Positions 1 to 9,957 of a stretch of 32,057 bases of DNA are shown here, one piece after another. Origin of the DNA: Beroe ovata. Taxonomy: Eukaryota > Ctenophora > Nuda > Beroida > Beroidae. The notes under the pieces were generated by a model. It was not told the origin of the DNA, searched no databases, and saw only the letters and a list, made by a program, of their open reading frames with translations. The stretch covers positions 45,673 through 77,729 of the forward strand of contig CAMPET010000307.1 in the NCBI GenBank assembly GCA_946803715.1, written 5' to 3'. Within the stretch, counting starts at the first letter, position 1. Every line of letters begins with the position of its first letter. The translations under genes were made by a program, and so were the position numbers.

Positions 1-130
1 TCGCGCGGGGTCTGGTGGGTGCTGGGTGGGTGCGGGCGTGTGTGTGGGTGTGTGTGTGGGTGTGTTTGTGGGTGTGTGTACTGTGTTTGTATGTACGTGT
101 GTGTGTGTGTACTGTGTGTGCAGTGTTTTA
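1..130. repeat. GT-rich low-complexity tract
   Basis: Interrupted TG/GTGGG repeats run from the left edge to about position 130. No reading frame through it is believable. Confidence 0.85.
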
Positions 131-853
131 ATGTCGGCATTAGATTTCATATGAAATACACCAGAATAATATGGGCTGATAAAGAATGCTAACACCAAAC
201 TGTATGTTCACTTACCCAGCAATACCACCAAAAGCGAACTTGACTGGTTTCGGTATGTTCTGGTTAGAGGCCATGGCTGCAATGAAAAGTTCATATTTAG
301 CTCATAATGGCAGTGATGGCAGTGAGCTACGTCGAATGAAAAACCTTTATCCGATTCAGCGGCAGTCAGATGTGGAGAAAATATTATCTTAAACGTCAAA
401 TACAATAAAATTTGATATATCCGGTCAAATTGATAAACGATAATAATTTCATACAATGCTGATGTGTCAGATATCTTCATTCGCTAGAGAAGGCTCAAGA
501 AGTGTGGTAATGTGTGAGGGCTCAAATTGTGAAGTGACCTGTGTTATGAGGTTTTCCGTACACTGCAGCATCACACTCTTGCAGCACCCCATGGTAACAG
601 TACGGAATTACGCAATTGTTACCTCATTCGATAATGGGTAATTGTTTGCAGAACACACGCAGTTTCTGCAGTTATAATTACTATGGAACTCGGGCTAATT
701 CCCAATTCAGCGACCTCAATACACTTGGCATAGAAATCGCTTGTACCACATATTATACTCCCCTAGACGAGATTTTCAGCTGTGATAAGAACAGGAACAC
801 CATGTTCACAGTGTGACATTGTGAATCCTATGATAGTGAGGAGTACTGTGAGC
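131..853. other. Intergenic / 3' flank of PRPF38A, no gene seen
   Basis: This is the sequence downstream of the PRPF38A stop codon. Short open frames of 60-90 codons exist on both strands but show no recognisable family, no good exon borders and ordinary A+T-rich composition. I see nothing else that can be supported. Confidence 0.5.
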
Positions 854-3569
854 TCAATGTCTTCTCTCCCGCCTCGGTGATCTGGACCGATCTCTCCTGG
901 GTGATCTGCGAGGTGCAGGGGATCTCTCTCTACGCGGTGATCGACCCTTATCATCCCTCCTTGGACTCCTATCCTCCCTTCTCTCCTCCCTCCTTGGACT
1001 CCTATCCTCCCTTCTCTCCTCTCTTCTTGGGGGACTTCTCTCTTCTCTTCTTTCCTCCCTCCTCTCCTCTCTCCTTGGACTCCTATCCTCCCTTCTCTCT
1101 TCCCTTCTCTCCTCTCTTCTTGGAGGACTTCTCTCCTCTCTCCTCCTCGCCGGACTTCTCTCTCTTCTTCTCTCCGGACTCGGGCTAGGCCTCCTCCTCT
1201 CGGGAGGCGAGCCACTGCGCCGCCTCTTGGCCGGACTCCTGCGTCTAGCTGGCGGCGATCTGCTTCTCCCGCGTGCGGGTTTCGGAGGTGGTGAACGGCG
1301 GGCGAGGGTTGGCGATTTCCTCGGCGATCGCCTCATGTTCAGCTTGGCTCGGGGTTCGGAGTACACGTAGTCGGGGAGTTCGTCATCTTCACTGGAGAGG
1401 TCCATCAAGTCGTCGTCGAGGGCACTGACACGCGGCTCTATCAGATTACTTTCCTCTAGAACGTGTCTGGGGGAGAGAGAGACTTGTTAGTGATTTCTTG
1501 GAATTTTACGATAACCAAACATAAAACAACTGACAACAGAACATGTAATTCCCATACCAACAAATACATGAAAACATAACGACTAATACATCTCGAAATA
1601 TAGCTAAGAAAGACATTGAAGTTGTCATAACTTTCTGTCAACAACACCGGAATGTTAGGAATTTTGCGCACCGAACATTCAAACAGTGACGAACATTTGT
1701 CATTTAAGCATGGATTTCGAGCATGAGAAGGTTTTTGAAAAACAGATTTCATTCATAGTCGACGTCAATACCCCCTATCGCAGATATCAGCTATCTGATT
1801 CTTGTCATTTTTCCTCGATTGGAATTCGCTGATCGAAATAAATGCGCGCGCCGCTACCAAACGCGCGTTTTCTGGCAAAGGATCTCAAAATAGAAAGTCC
1901 GCGCGCTCCAATTTTTCCGATTTTTGCAGAATTTGCCACTTTGTCACAATCCATCAGTCATTCTCACCTTTTCTGTACTCTTGGTAGTGACTGACCGCAC
2001 CATGTTTCTTCTTTGAGCAATGCCTCGATGAACTCATCAATGTGGGATAGCTCAAATACCCCATTCCGATTCTTAACCTTTATCTGAAACCATCAATTCA
2101 AATTAAGTGACGCAAAGGTGATCTTGAATGATCATATACATCGTGGATTCTGCACTCTGGTTACCTTTCTATAGTCGTTATACAGTGGTTCAAGGTAACT
2201 GTAACAGTCTATAGCCGTTCCTGTAAGTCGGAGATAGAACGCTCCCAAGCATCGAACATACCTGAAAAGGTTATCGAGGTGAGGGGCGGGTGAGGGGTGA
2301 GGTGAGGTGAGGGGCGGGTGAGGGGTGTGATCTGAGAGGTGAGGGGCGGGTGAGGGAGAAAGGTTAGGGGTGACAGAAGAGATAGAGAAGCAAGGTATGA
2401 AAACAGAGCGGGCATCGTTGTCATCATTATAATGATGGTAAGTTAGATTTGGTATTCATAATCCCATGAAAATGTCGCACATTTGCATTTAGCACGGACA
2501 TTTGCAGGGACATTTGCAGGGACATTTGCACGGACATTTGCACGGACAAGGGATTATTGCAGCGAATTTCGATTTAGTTCTACTAATATAAGTGCGAATC
2601 AGCATGCTTGTCAAGTACAGTGTGTGTACTGCAATCATAGCACTATTGTACATGATGTTGAATATTCTGGAATAGTTGGGATCTATGACTTGCTAACTGA
2701 AGCACTGCAATAACTGCAGTATCAAATTCCGTAATCTAAGACAATTAGAATAGCTAAACGCATATACATTATACAATTATTGGTGAAGTAGGTATTCCTA
2801 GAACTGTCCAGTGACTCGAAGATCGCGTCCAAAATCACATTGGAATCCATGTTATTTCCCTTATTTGCGTGAAAATGGAACGAAAATGTTTCCATAGATT
2901 TTCGTTACTCAGTATCGGTAGCAGCATAGTAGTGGGGCGTGAGCTCCACACTTTTATACTTTTATTTTGAGGGTCTCTTATGGAGCATTTACTGGCTCTA
3001 ACACCACTAATTTTCAACCAAATCATCTCTCCTACTTGGTACTTGCATTCAACAAGTATCATTAGGTAATAAAGAGGTAATAATTAATTTCATTTCAATA
3101 ATGAAAGGGTATATTCCCAAAGATCTAAGTAGAAACTAACTTGTAATCTTCATTCCTGATGAACTCTATGATGATGTCCTTCTCTGGCTGGATTTGCAAC
3201 ATCTTCAGCGTAAGACAGAAGAAGGGGGTGGGCTTGATGTTTCCACCGTATGTACCGCCAATGTACCTGAGCCATATTTTGTCCTCACTCAATTTTGAAG
3301 AGTTTCGAATACCAACTATGGATAATCAGATGACAATTATTGTCATGATGTAATTATACAATTCGACAAATAACATAGTATCTTGGCACGATAGGTATAA
3401 CTAACTTGAGTTCCATGGCTTTATCTACAAGTAACTCTGCGGTTAGGGCAAAACACTCTTCTTTCCAATATTTGGATTCGTAAACCCTGGTTCTGATGAT
3501 CTTCTCTATGATGTACTGGGGGTTGGTACCCTTGATGGTAACTGCATCTTTCACAGTTCTGTTAGCCAT
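854..3569 (-). CDS. PRPF38A: Pre-mRNA-splicing factor 38A (Prp38 domain plus RS tail)
   Basis: Core component of the spliceosomal B complex, needed for spliceosome activation in the nucleus. Five exons on the minus strand join in frame: 3569-3406, 3266-3141, 2261-2165, 2083-1968 and 1466-854, all with GT..AG introns, giving 371 aa (human about 312). The N-terminus MANRTVKDA and the stretches NPQYIIEKIIRTRVYESKYW, YGGNIKPTPF, LRLTGTAIDCY and LEPLYNDYRK are hallmark Prp38 sequences. The LEPRVSAL-type motif appears as IEPRVSALDDD at the start of the last exon. The C-terminal about 165 residues are an RS/RE domain built of short repeats such as RREERREDRSP, longer than in vertebrates. Introns 2 and 3 hold G-rich and 12-bp tandem repeats. 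The start is secure from family conservation. Confidence 0.95.
2277..2356. repeat. G-rich minisatellite in PRPF38A intron 2
   Basis: Imperfect tandem copies of GGTGAGGGGCGGGTGAGGGG and shortened forms. Runs of GGG/GGGG are closely spaced on the plus strand, so they are C-runs in the PRPF38A transcript. Confidence 0.85.
2494..2548. repeat. 12-bp tandem repeat in PRPF38A intron 2
   Basis: Four to five tandem copies of GGACATTTGCA(C/G)G, with C/G variation at one position. No coding role is seen. Confidence 0.85.
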
Positions 3570-4038
3570 ACTGCTATATCTGGACGGGTTTATCAGCTAT
3601 AGAATATCCAACATCAAACACACATAGCTATAGGTAATAGGTATACCAAAACATCATTGTGATGCAGTAGTGTTTGCAACTCATGATCATTGAGTGAGAC
3701 GAGGCTATCAATCGAAAAGAATAATTTACAAACAACTCAGCTAACAACACAGTAACATTAGAAGTGATTTTAGGGGTTAAAGCCAAGTCAGCCATCTGAT
3801 GACTACGTTTTTAGTCTGCCCTCTCCGCCCAGCCACTACAGCTATTAGATTTATCAGAAAAAGTTCGCCGCATGTTCTAGAAGTGCCTACACAGTGCTCT
3901 GTTAAATCAGACTGTAACCCCTTGGTGACTATGATATCAAATAGACTCGGACTATGATGAGAAATGTATCAAACACTACAGATGAAAAGCTTTACCAACA
4001 GACGGCAGAACACTCCTAGTGATTACTATCATATTATT
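3570..4038. promoter_or_regulatory. PRPF38A upstream region / COX5A 3' flank
   Basis: About 470 bp between the PRPF38A start codon and the COX5A stop codon, both genes on the minus strand. It should contain the PRPF38A promoter and COX5A 3' UTR by position only. No specific element or further gene is visible. Confidence 0.45.
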
Positions 4039-5365
4039 TTAGTAGGGTAAAGGTCCCTTGCCCTCGGGGGCTATGTGAAGTCCCAGCTCATCGGGAGTCT
4101 TGATCCCCAATTCCTCCATCACCGGGGTCAGCTCCTGTAGCATCCATTGATAAACCACTGGGTCCTTCGGGATCTTGTTCTTGATACCTTCCAATATCCT
4201 GTGGAGAGTTAGTGATGGCGAACATAATTAGGGGCGGTAAAAAAATTAGCCGGGGTGAACTGTGATAAGTGCATTGAGGTGGAAGGAATGTTTTTTGGAC
4301 ATAATACCAACAATTCAGGAATCAGGAAGCAAAGTTAAAGTACATTGTCGACAGCGAGACATCACTATCAACTGCTCACAACAAAAGTGTGGCGAAGCCA
4401 CACAACTGCTTACTATAAACACCGCTAATACCTGATTGTCATGGAGTAATCGTTGAGTCTCCTACACGCATAGAACATTTGCTCGACAAGATATGGCTCG
4501 GGAATCATATCCAGGTCGTGGATGATGTTACATCCTCGCCTCAACTCATATCGATCAAGGAGGGGGTTGTTGAAGAAGTGGATCCACATTGCGTCAAACT
4601 GCTCTTCTGGCAGGTTGTCAGTTCGGAGTGTACCGTATTTCCTCCAGAAGAGGTAAGCCTCGTTCACGGCGGGAATATCGAATTTGTACCGCCACATATC
4701 AGCACTGGGACCCTCCTCACCAACATTGGTACCTAGAGCAAGGGAGTTGTATCATACGTAAAGTGTAGCTAGTCGTCGATAACATTTACATACAAGGCTG
4801 AAGCAATAGTCACTCAACGGAGGTCATAGGACTAAAGGATATCAGGGCCCATTACCTTTCACTTTGTAAACTTCACCATCACCCTTAGCTAATCCAGGGA
4901 ATTCAAATCCATCAAGCCAGATATCAATAGGTCCTTTCTCTGAGTCCTTCGATATCACTTCAACAAGATCACTGAAATTCGTCATGTTAAGATGTAAGCA
5001 CTGATAAGCATGCTCCAATGCGATTGTTGTAATTGTCTAACTAACAACACAAACTACTAACAGATCATTACTCACTTGATGGTAACATTAGGATCGTAGC
5101 ACGCATCTTTGCAGTGCAAGTATGGGAAGGTCACCACTTCCCCCGTGATGGCATGGATGCCAGTTTCCGGAGCAGGGGGTGCCCTGTACTCAACACCGGG
5201 AACCGGGAACGACTCTGTTTTGTGGTAGTTGTACCCGGGCATAGGATTCAGCTCATCGGGCGGCGAGGGGATGACATGTTTAGTTGGTTCCACTTTAGCA
5301 ACTTCCGAGAGAGTTCTTAGGGACATGGGCAGCGCAGGATTCCGCAACAAACGACGCAGTGCCAT
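4039..5365 (-). CDS. COX5A: Cytochrome c oxidase subunit 5A with a long N-terminal extension
   Basis: Nuclear-encoded subunit of mitochondrial complex IV, on the matrix side. Four minus-strand exons join in frame: 5365-5076, 4971-4856, 4732-4432 and 4198-4039, for 288 aa. The COX5A domain starts at about residue 175: EEQFDAMW, then ELRRGCNIIHDLDMIPEP, ACRRLNDYSMTIR, ILEGIKNK and ELGIKTPDELGL, all matching the family along its length. Human COX5A is 150 aa with a transit peptide of about 41. Here roughly 130 extra residues precede the domain, encoded by exons 1, 2 and the start of 3. The first 20 residues (MALRRLLRNP, Arg-rich, no acid) look like a mitochondrial targeting signal. I do not recognise the rest of the extension, which includes two nearby Cys (CKDAC). 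Exon phases all agree. Confidence 0.93.
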
Positions 5366-5751
5366 GGTTTATCTCACAACTAGGAGTTTGTGTTTGAGTT
5401 AGTAGAAACTTTGGTTGAAATGGGCGAAATGGACAGATATTTAGCAATGAAATTTCAGTTTACATCCAAAACTTTAATCCTATAACAAATGTAAATGTAC
5501 AAAGCGAATTTTTTAAGATGGGATGAAATTAATAACAACCAAAGCATATTTCATTATACCTAATCTTAATTAAAAATGGTTCAATCGTAAAATAAAACAT
5601 AATAGGAGGATAAACATCAGAAAAACTTTAGAGCTGTACAACATTAAATACATCATGTGAAGATAAGAGGATAAAGAAGTTAGGTATTTGAGTGAAAAAC
5701 ATCATAGAAGTGACCTGGAGGTATGCTAGAATACAATCGTGCTGTCGTTTT
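5366..5751. other. A+T-rich intergenic spacer, no gene seen
   Basis: Between the COX5A start and the kinase stop codon. A+T rich with many stops in all frames. It was checked for a missing TERT C-terminal exon on the minus strand and none was found. By position it should hold the COX5A promoter. Confidence 0.5.
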
Positions 5752-7605
5752 TCATGACTTCTCATCCAGTTCCAACTTCAGCTGATCAAACAATTTGACA
5801 TTTTCATTCAACAATAACCGAATGTCTCTTTTCTCCCTTTGAACCGTGCTTGACGATCTTTCTGACAAAAATTGTTTCAACTCAAGAGTAGACACCTCAA
5901 TCTCAGCCTTGAGGCGATCCAAAGTCTTTCTGAATAAGTGAACATCACCGGAACACTTTCCAAACTGTGTTGCAAGTTGAGAATATTTTTCCTTAAAGTT
6001 ATCCACAAGAAGATACACATCAGTCCACTCTGTTTGAGCTGTCAGTCCCCGGAATGTGTCAAGCCAAAAGTTAGAATATTCTATGTGACTTTGAATGTTT
6101 TTCTCAAGTTCCTCCAAATTCGTGACGATTGAATCAGTTGACATTTTTTGGTAGCATGATTCCAAGAAACTTTCATACAGTTTACTCTCAGAAAACTTTG
6201 CTAATGTTCTGAAGTGAGTGTAAGAATTTTTTTCAAAATCATTTTTCAATTCCTGCACATATTTGACCAAAACTTCAGTCCCACTCTGAATATCTTCTAG
6301 GATGAGTCTGAATTTCACGATAAAACCATTGAGACTCCTTTCTACCCCTTTTTGGTAACTAGGAAAGGGTTCTGAAAAATACTGCTCTAAAATTTCTGGC
6401 ACTTTAGGCATGCATATTGAGCCCTCAGAAAATTCGGTAACATACAAATAAAAGCCAGGGCTAAATCTTTCGGGATTAACTTCAATATTTTGACCTATGA
6501 TGATGCCCATGGATGTATCATAGTTCTCACTGATGATGTTTCCTTTGTTAAGATCAAGATATTGTATCTTAATCTGTCCACAATGAAGAATTCTGCACAC
6601 CTTACAAGATTTCAACTTACTAATGAGATCATAGATACCATAAGAACCATTGACATGATGTCCCCTTTTCTTGCGATTTGACACCAATGCACTATTTAAT
6701 ATTTTGTATATCTTTTGAATTATAAACTTTGGTAGTGTGTCATTGTGAGGAATTTCTGTTTTGTGGACAGGCAAAAAAGCTGGATCCCTAAGCTGCCCAT
6801 CTTTGTATATGTGGATGGTTTCATCTGATTTCTCCAATATGCTACTACAATACGAGTCTATATCCATATGTATGTGATGTCCTTGATCATGGTAAAAAGG
6901 TCTTATTCCGAATGCGGCTTCAGAAACGATGGTCCCAAAGCCCCACAAGTCAGTGCTCTCACCCATTTTCATTGTTCCATCATATGGATCGAATAAGAGT
7001 TGTTCAGGAGCCATATAAGCAAAGGTTCCATGTGTTTGCAATGTACAAACATGTGTCATGCCATCTGATTTCATAACCTCAGTAACTTCCCCGAGGTCCC
7101 CTATCTTGTAGAGTGCAGGTCTATCTTTGTCAGCAGTTTTTGTAAGGAAAACATTCTCTGGTTTGATGTCTCTATGAATGATGTGATGAACTTCATGCAA
7201 GTATTGAAGTGCAGACCCTAGATCGGAGCATATGTTTAATAGTTCATTGAGCCTGACTCCATATCTATTTTGATTGAAAACCTTCCTCAAATTGCCTCCA
7301 TCACAGTACTCCATTACAAGGACATCTTTCCAGAGTATTCCATTCTTGTATTGCTTATCTAAATTGAAATCATCTCCGAAGATAGCTGGGCTCAAACAGC
7401 ACACAATATTGGAATGATCAATTTGAAGCATCTTGTCTCTTTCCTTCTTAAGCTTCTCGATGTGTTGAGGAACTGTTGGGATTTTGATGACTGCCATTTC
7501 CTTGATTCCATTCTTTATTCGGCGCCATACATGAACCTCTCCAAATGTTCCTGTATGCTTTCCACGGCTTTCATCATCTCTTGTCCAACTAAGAGTGGTG
7601 AACAT
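5752..7605 (-). CDS. IKKalpha/beta-like protein kinase
   Basis: Single-exon 617-aa Ser/Thr kinase of the IkappaB-kinase family, which activates NF-kappaB signalling in animals. Visible kinase features: glycine loop ending GTFGEV (19-24), VAIK-type Lys41, catalytic HRDIKPEN (144-151), DLG at 170-172 instead of DFG, and APE (199-201). The DLG, the MEYCDGGNLRKVF segment and FGTIVSEAAFGIRPF are specific to IKKalpha/beta rather than TBK1/IKKepsilon. After the kinase comes a ubiquitin-like-domain-sized region and then a long helical, charged C-terminal part like the scaffold/dimerisation domain. No NEMO-binding LDWSWL-type end is present. The canonical activation-loop SxxxS is not conserved (see findings). 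An in-frame stop lies immediately before the ATG, so this is either the true start or the beginning of a last exon. The gene lies 318 bp downstream of TERT on the same strand. Confidence 0.85.
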   Translation of the reverse strand: MFTTLSWTRDDESRGKHTGTFGEVHVWRRIKNGIKEMAVIKIPTVPQHIEKLKKERDKMLQIDHSNIVCCLSPAIFGDDFNLDKQYKNGILWKDVLVMEYCDGGNLRKVFNQNRYGVRLNELLNICSDLGSALQYLHEVHHIIHRDIKPENVFLTKTADKDRPALYKIGDLGEVTEVMKSDGMTHVCTLQTHGTFAYMAPEQLLFDPYDGTMKMGESTDLWGFGTIVSEAAFGIRPFYHDQGHHIHMDIDSYCSSILEKSDETIHIYKDGQLRDPAFLPVHKTEIPHNDTLPKFIIQKIYKILNSALVSNRKKRGHHVNGSYGIYDLISKLKSCKVCRILHCGQIKIQYLDLNKGNIISENYDTSMGIIIGQNIEVNPERFSPGFYLYVTEFSEGSICMPKVPEILEQYFSEPFPSYQKGVERSLNGFIVKFRLILEDIQSGTEVLVKYVQELKNDFEKNSYTHFRTLAKFSESKLYESFLESCYQKMSTDSIVTNLEELEKNIQSHIEYSNFWLDTFRGLTAQTEWTDVYLLVDNFKEKYSQLATQFGKCSGDVHLFRKTLDRLKAEIEVSTLELKQFLSERSSSTVQREKRDIRLLLNENVKLFDQLKLELDEKS

Positions 7606-7923
7606 TTAAGACAGGTCTGTCAGAGGATCCATCAACTGGCCTGGTAAAGATATTGATTAAAAAAGTTAAGTAAACTTTCTACCTATTTATATCTTGCTCC
7701 GCTCTTAACAAAAAATGCCACTATTTATTAATCTGTTCAACAGAAGCTCATTCTTTGGCACAAAACTGCCTCCAAGCATCTATCAATGAGCAGTAAGCAT
7801 CAATCTTCTTTCCTTTTATAATAGTTCATACCTATCAATGAGCCTTTCTGACACTATCAAATATAATTTCAGATATTACAACTAAAAGCGTGTCAAAAGG
7901 TATGGGTTGTAGTATGATTGGTT
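7606..7923 (-). other. TERT-IKK spacer with possible small terminal exon(s)
   Basis: On the minus strand this A+T-rich stretch may hold a tiny TERT 3' exon. An acceptor-like TGTCAG near 7832 is followed by an open frame of about 15 codons in the right phase. A second open stretch ending AWRQFCAKE and a stop lies nearer 7750. Neither resembles a TERT thumb domain. The 11-mer CTATCAATGAG occurs twice (7780, 7831). Confidence 0.25.
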
Positions 7924-9957
7924 TCAAAAACTTACAGTCAGTTCTCTCATATCAATTTTCACCCCGAAGTAAGTGATTGTTCTTGCTTCATGATATGAGG
8001 AACACTTCTCTTTATTCAACACAAATTCAAAATGAGACGTGTTGCACTGAGTGATGAACTCATCCACTTCGCTTTTGTCTTTTGAAATGAGAAGAAAATC
8101 GTCTACAGCTGATAAAAATAGTGCATCTTTCCCTAAGGTGATATTTCTAAACATGTAACAGAAATAAAAGTCACACAACAGCTTGGATATTTTTGCTCCC
8201 TGAGGAATTCCTGATTTCTTTAAGTAGAATTCACCATCATGGAAAATAAATGTATTAAACAAGAACCGCTTTAACTGTAGTTTCACTGAACCTACATCTA
8301 TTGAGTACCAATTCACTAAACTGATTGTAGAGTCACTGAAGCATGATGTAATTGCTTCAGTTGCCCTGTCAAATGTTATGGATTCTTTGGCACTGCAACC
8401 AATAGCTAAAGTCTTCGTTCTAGTGACTTTTGATAAATGGTAGTATACTCTTACTTTGAACACATGATATCTTGGAGACCATTCCAACCACTGGAAAACT
8501 TCTTTGCCTAGAACTTCAGTGTTGATTCTGTCATAACATTCTTTAGCATCAGCTAAGTAGAAGTATACATGGCCTAAATCAGCACTCCCTTCAATAATCT
8601 TGTTCCTGTAGCCTTTCATTAGGCTTAGTATGTCATACTTGCCTTTTATTGGTCTTGGCTTCTGGAAATTAGAATTCTTGTGAATAGTCTTCAGAATGGC
8701 AAATAGTGATACCAGCCTTGCATTCACTGGAATCCCTTTAATACCACACTTCTGTATCCTGTTGGTCAAGGCAATCATCCGGACTCCATGTCTGGATGAT
8801 GAAATTTTGGGCTGGAATCTCAGTCCATATATCCCAAAACAATTGTTTGTCATAACCTTCATTCTTACATCTTTTTCTCCAACTTTTACAAACTCATTAT
8901 GTCTGTCACAGAATGCTTGTTTCTGCAACTTTCTCCACAGTGCTTTGTTGAAGAAATAGGCCAAACCTCTCTCATTCAAGACAAAGAAGTGCTGTTTCAT
9001 GAATTTGAGCAGTATATCTTTGACAAACACATAGAACACATTGACTACAGCATTGGGCTTCTTTACCAGCTTTTTAATGAATGATGTTGTGTAACTCTCG
9101 GGAATTTTGTAGAGAAAATCACTTGGGAACTGTAGGGGGAATCTAATTAACTTCATAAGATCCTTTATGAAGACCCTCCGATGTTTGCAACTACCAAAGA
9201 TCTCATTGACAGGAAGTAATGCAATTATCAAGCTTGACAAGAATTTGCACACATCTTGAATATCAACACTACAATCAGAGACCAAAGAATACTGCTTTAG
9301 GGAGAAGTTCTTGGGAAGAAGAGATTTTATGTTGAGCTTTCTCAATCGCTTGCATACCAAGAGGAATATGCTGGTGATGGCCTCAATCTCATCATCTGTG
9401 AACTCATCTTCTTTACAAAATTTCAAAATATTTAAAATGTACATCACTCTCTTACCTATATTTTCAGATTTGGACAGTTTGTCAAATTCATGACAAATGA
9501 CAAAGTTGGACTGAGAGTCTTGATTGGATAACAGATTCTCAAAAGAAATCTCCATTGATTTGCGAAGCTTATAATTGTGGAATTCATACTTAGTTGACAT
9601 CTTGATGATGTTAACCAGAATGTTCTTATCCCTTTTGCAATAAATATTGTAATTCTTTACGAGGAAATCCTGAGTCAATGGGGGTAGTTTTGATAAATAT
9701 TTCCTGACTGATGTGACCTCTTTGATTGGAATCCATTGCACTGGCTCTATTATTTGGACATCAACAGATTTAGACAGTTGATTTTTAACTTGAACAAGTA
9801 TTTCTGAACATAGATTATCACCAAGTACAGTGCTATCTGACACTCCTTCATTTAAAAGCCATTCAAAAAGTGTAACAAATTTTGACATAAGGAAACAATC
9901 TTGAAGGAAGCCAAAGTTATAAAGTGAGAGGGATCCATTATAATCTGAATTTGGCAC
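7924..9957 (-). CDS. TERT: Telomerase reverse transcriptase (TRBD + RT core)
   Basis: Uninterrupted 677-codon frame. The RNA-binding domain is recognisable from about residue 150 to 350, with the T-motif segment VLNERGLAYFFNKALWRKLQ at 326-345. RT motifs follow: motif 1 LRFQPK (379-384), motif A LADAKECYD with D470, motif B' GIPQGAKISKLLC (583-595), motif C AVDDFLLIS with D619 and D620, motif D LNKEKC (648-652), motif E YFGVKIDMRELTV (663-675). All three catalytic Asp are present, so the core looks functional. No TEN domain or C-terminal thumb is seen. The frame ends 7 codons after motif E, where GAACTGACT is followed by a perfect donor GTAAGT at 7935-7930, so a further exon is likely. The 5' end is unsure: the frame opens at GTG, an acceptor-like CATCAG lies just upstream, and the first in-frame ATG is residue 24. 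The T motif excludes an ordinary retroelement. Confidence 0.9.
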   Translation of the reverse strand: MPNSDYNGSLSLYNFGFLQDCFLMSKFVTLFEWLLNEGVSDSTVLGDNLCSEILVQVKNQLSKSVDVQIIEPVQWIPIKEVTSVRKYLSKLPPLTQDFLVKNYNIYCKRDKNILVNIIKMSTKYEFHNYKLRKSMEISFENLLSNQDSQSNFVICHEFDKLSKSENIGKRVMYILNILKFCKEDEFTDDEIEAITSIFLLVCKRLRKLNIKSLLPKNFSLKQYSLVSDCSVDIQDVCKFLSSLIIALLPVNEIFGSCKHRRVFIKDLMKLIRFPLQFPSDFLYKIPESYTTSFIKKLVKKPNAVVNVFYVFVKDILLKFMKQHFFVLNERGLAYFFNKALWRKLQKQAFCDRHNEFVKVGEKDVRMKVMTNNCFGIYGLRFQPKISSSRHGVRMIALTNRIQKCGIKGIPVNARLVSLFAILKTIHKNSNFQKPRPIKGKYDILSLMKGYRNKIIEGSADLGHVYFYLADAKECYDRINTEVLGKEVFQWLEWSPRYHVFKVRVYYHLSKVTRTKTLAIGCSAKESITFDRATEAITSCFSDSTISLVNWYSIDVGSVKLQLKRFLFNTFIFHDGEFYLKKSGIPQGAKISKLLCDFYFCYMFRNITLGKDALFLSAVDDFLLISKDKSEVDEFITQCNTSHFEFVLNKEKCSSYHEARTITYFGVKIDMRELTVSF

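Noticed and set aside
208-480. 90-codon minus-strand frame near the left edge
   Set aside because: No conserved motif, no exon support and low-information composition.
877-1188. Plus-strand frame rich in SPPSLDSYPPFSP
   Set aside because: It is the antisense reading of the PRPF38A RS-repeat exon, which is firmly placed on the minus strand.
5752-7605. TBK1/IKKepsilon assignment
   Set aside because: DLG instead of DFG and the MEYCxGGxLRK and FGTxxxExxxGxRPF stretches fit IKKalpha/beta.
7924-9957. Retrotransposon (for example Penelope-like) reverse transcriptase
   Set aside because: A telomerase RNA-binding domain with T motif precedes the RT, there is no endonuclease, and no terminal repeats are seen.
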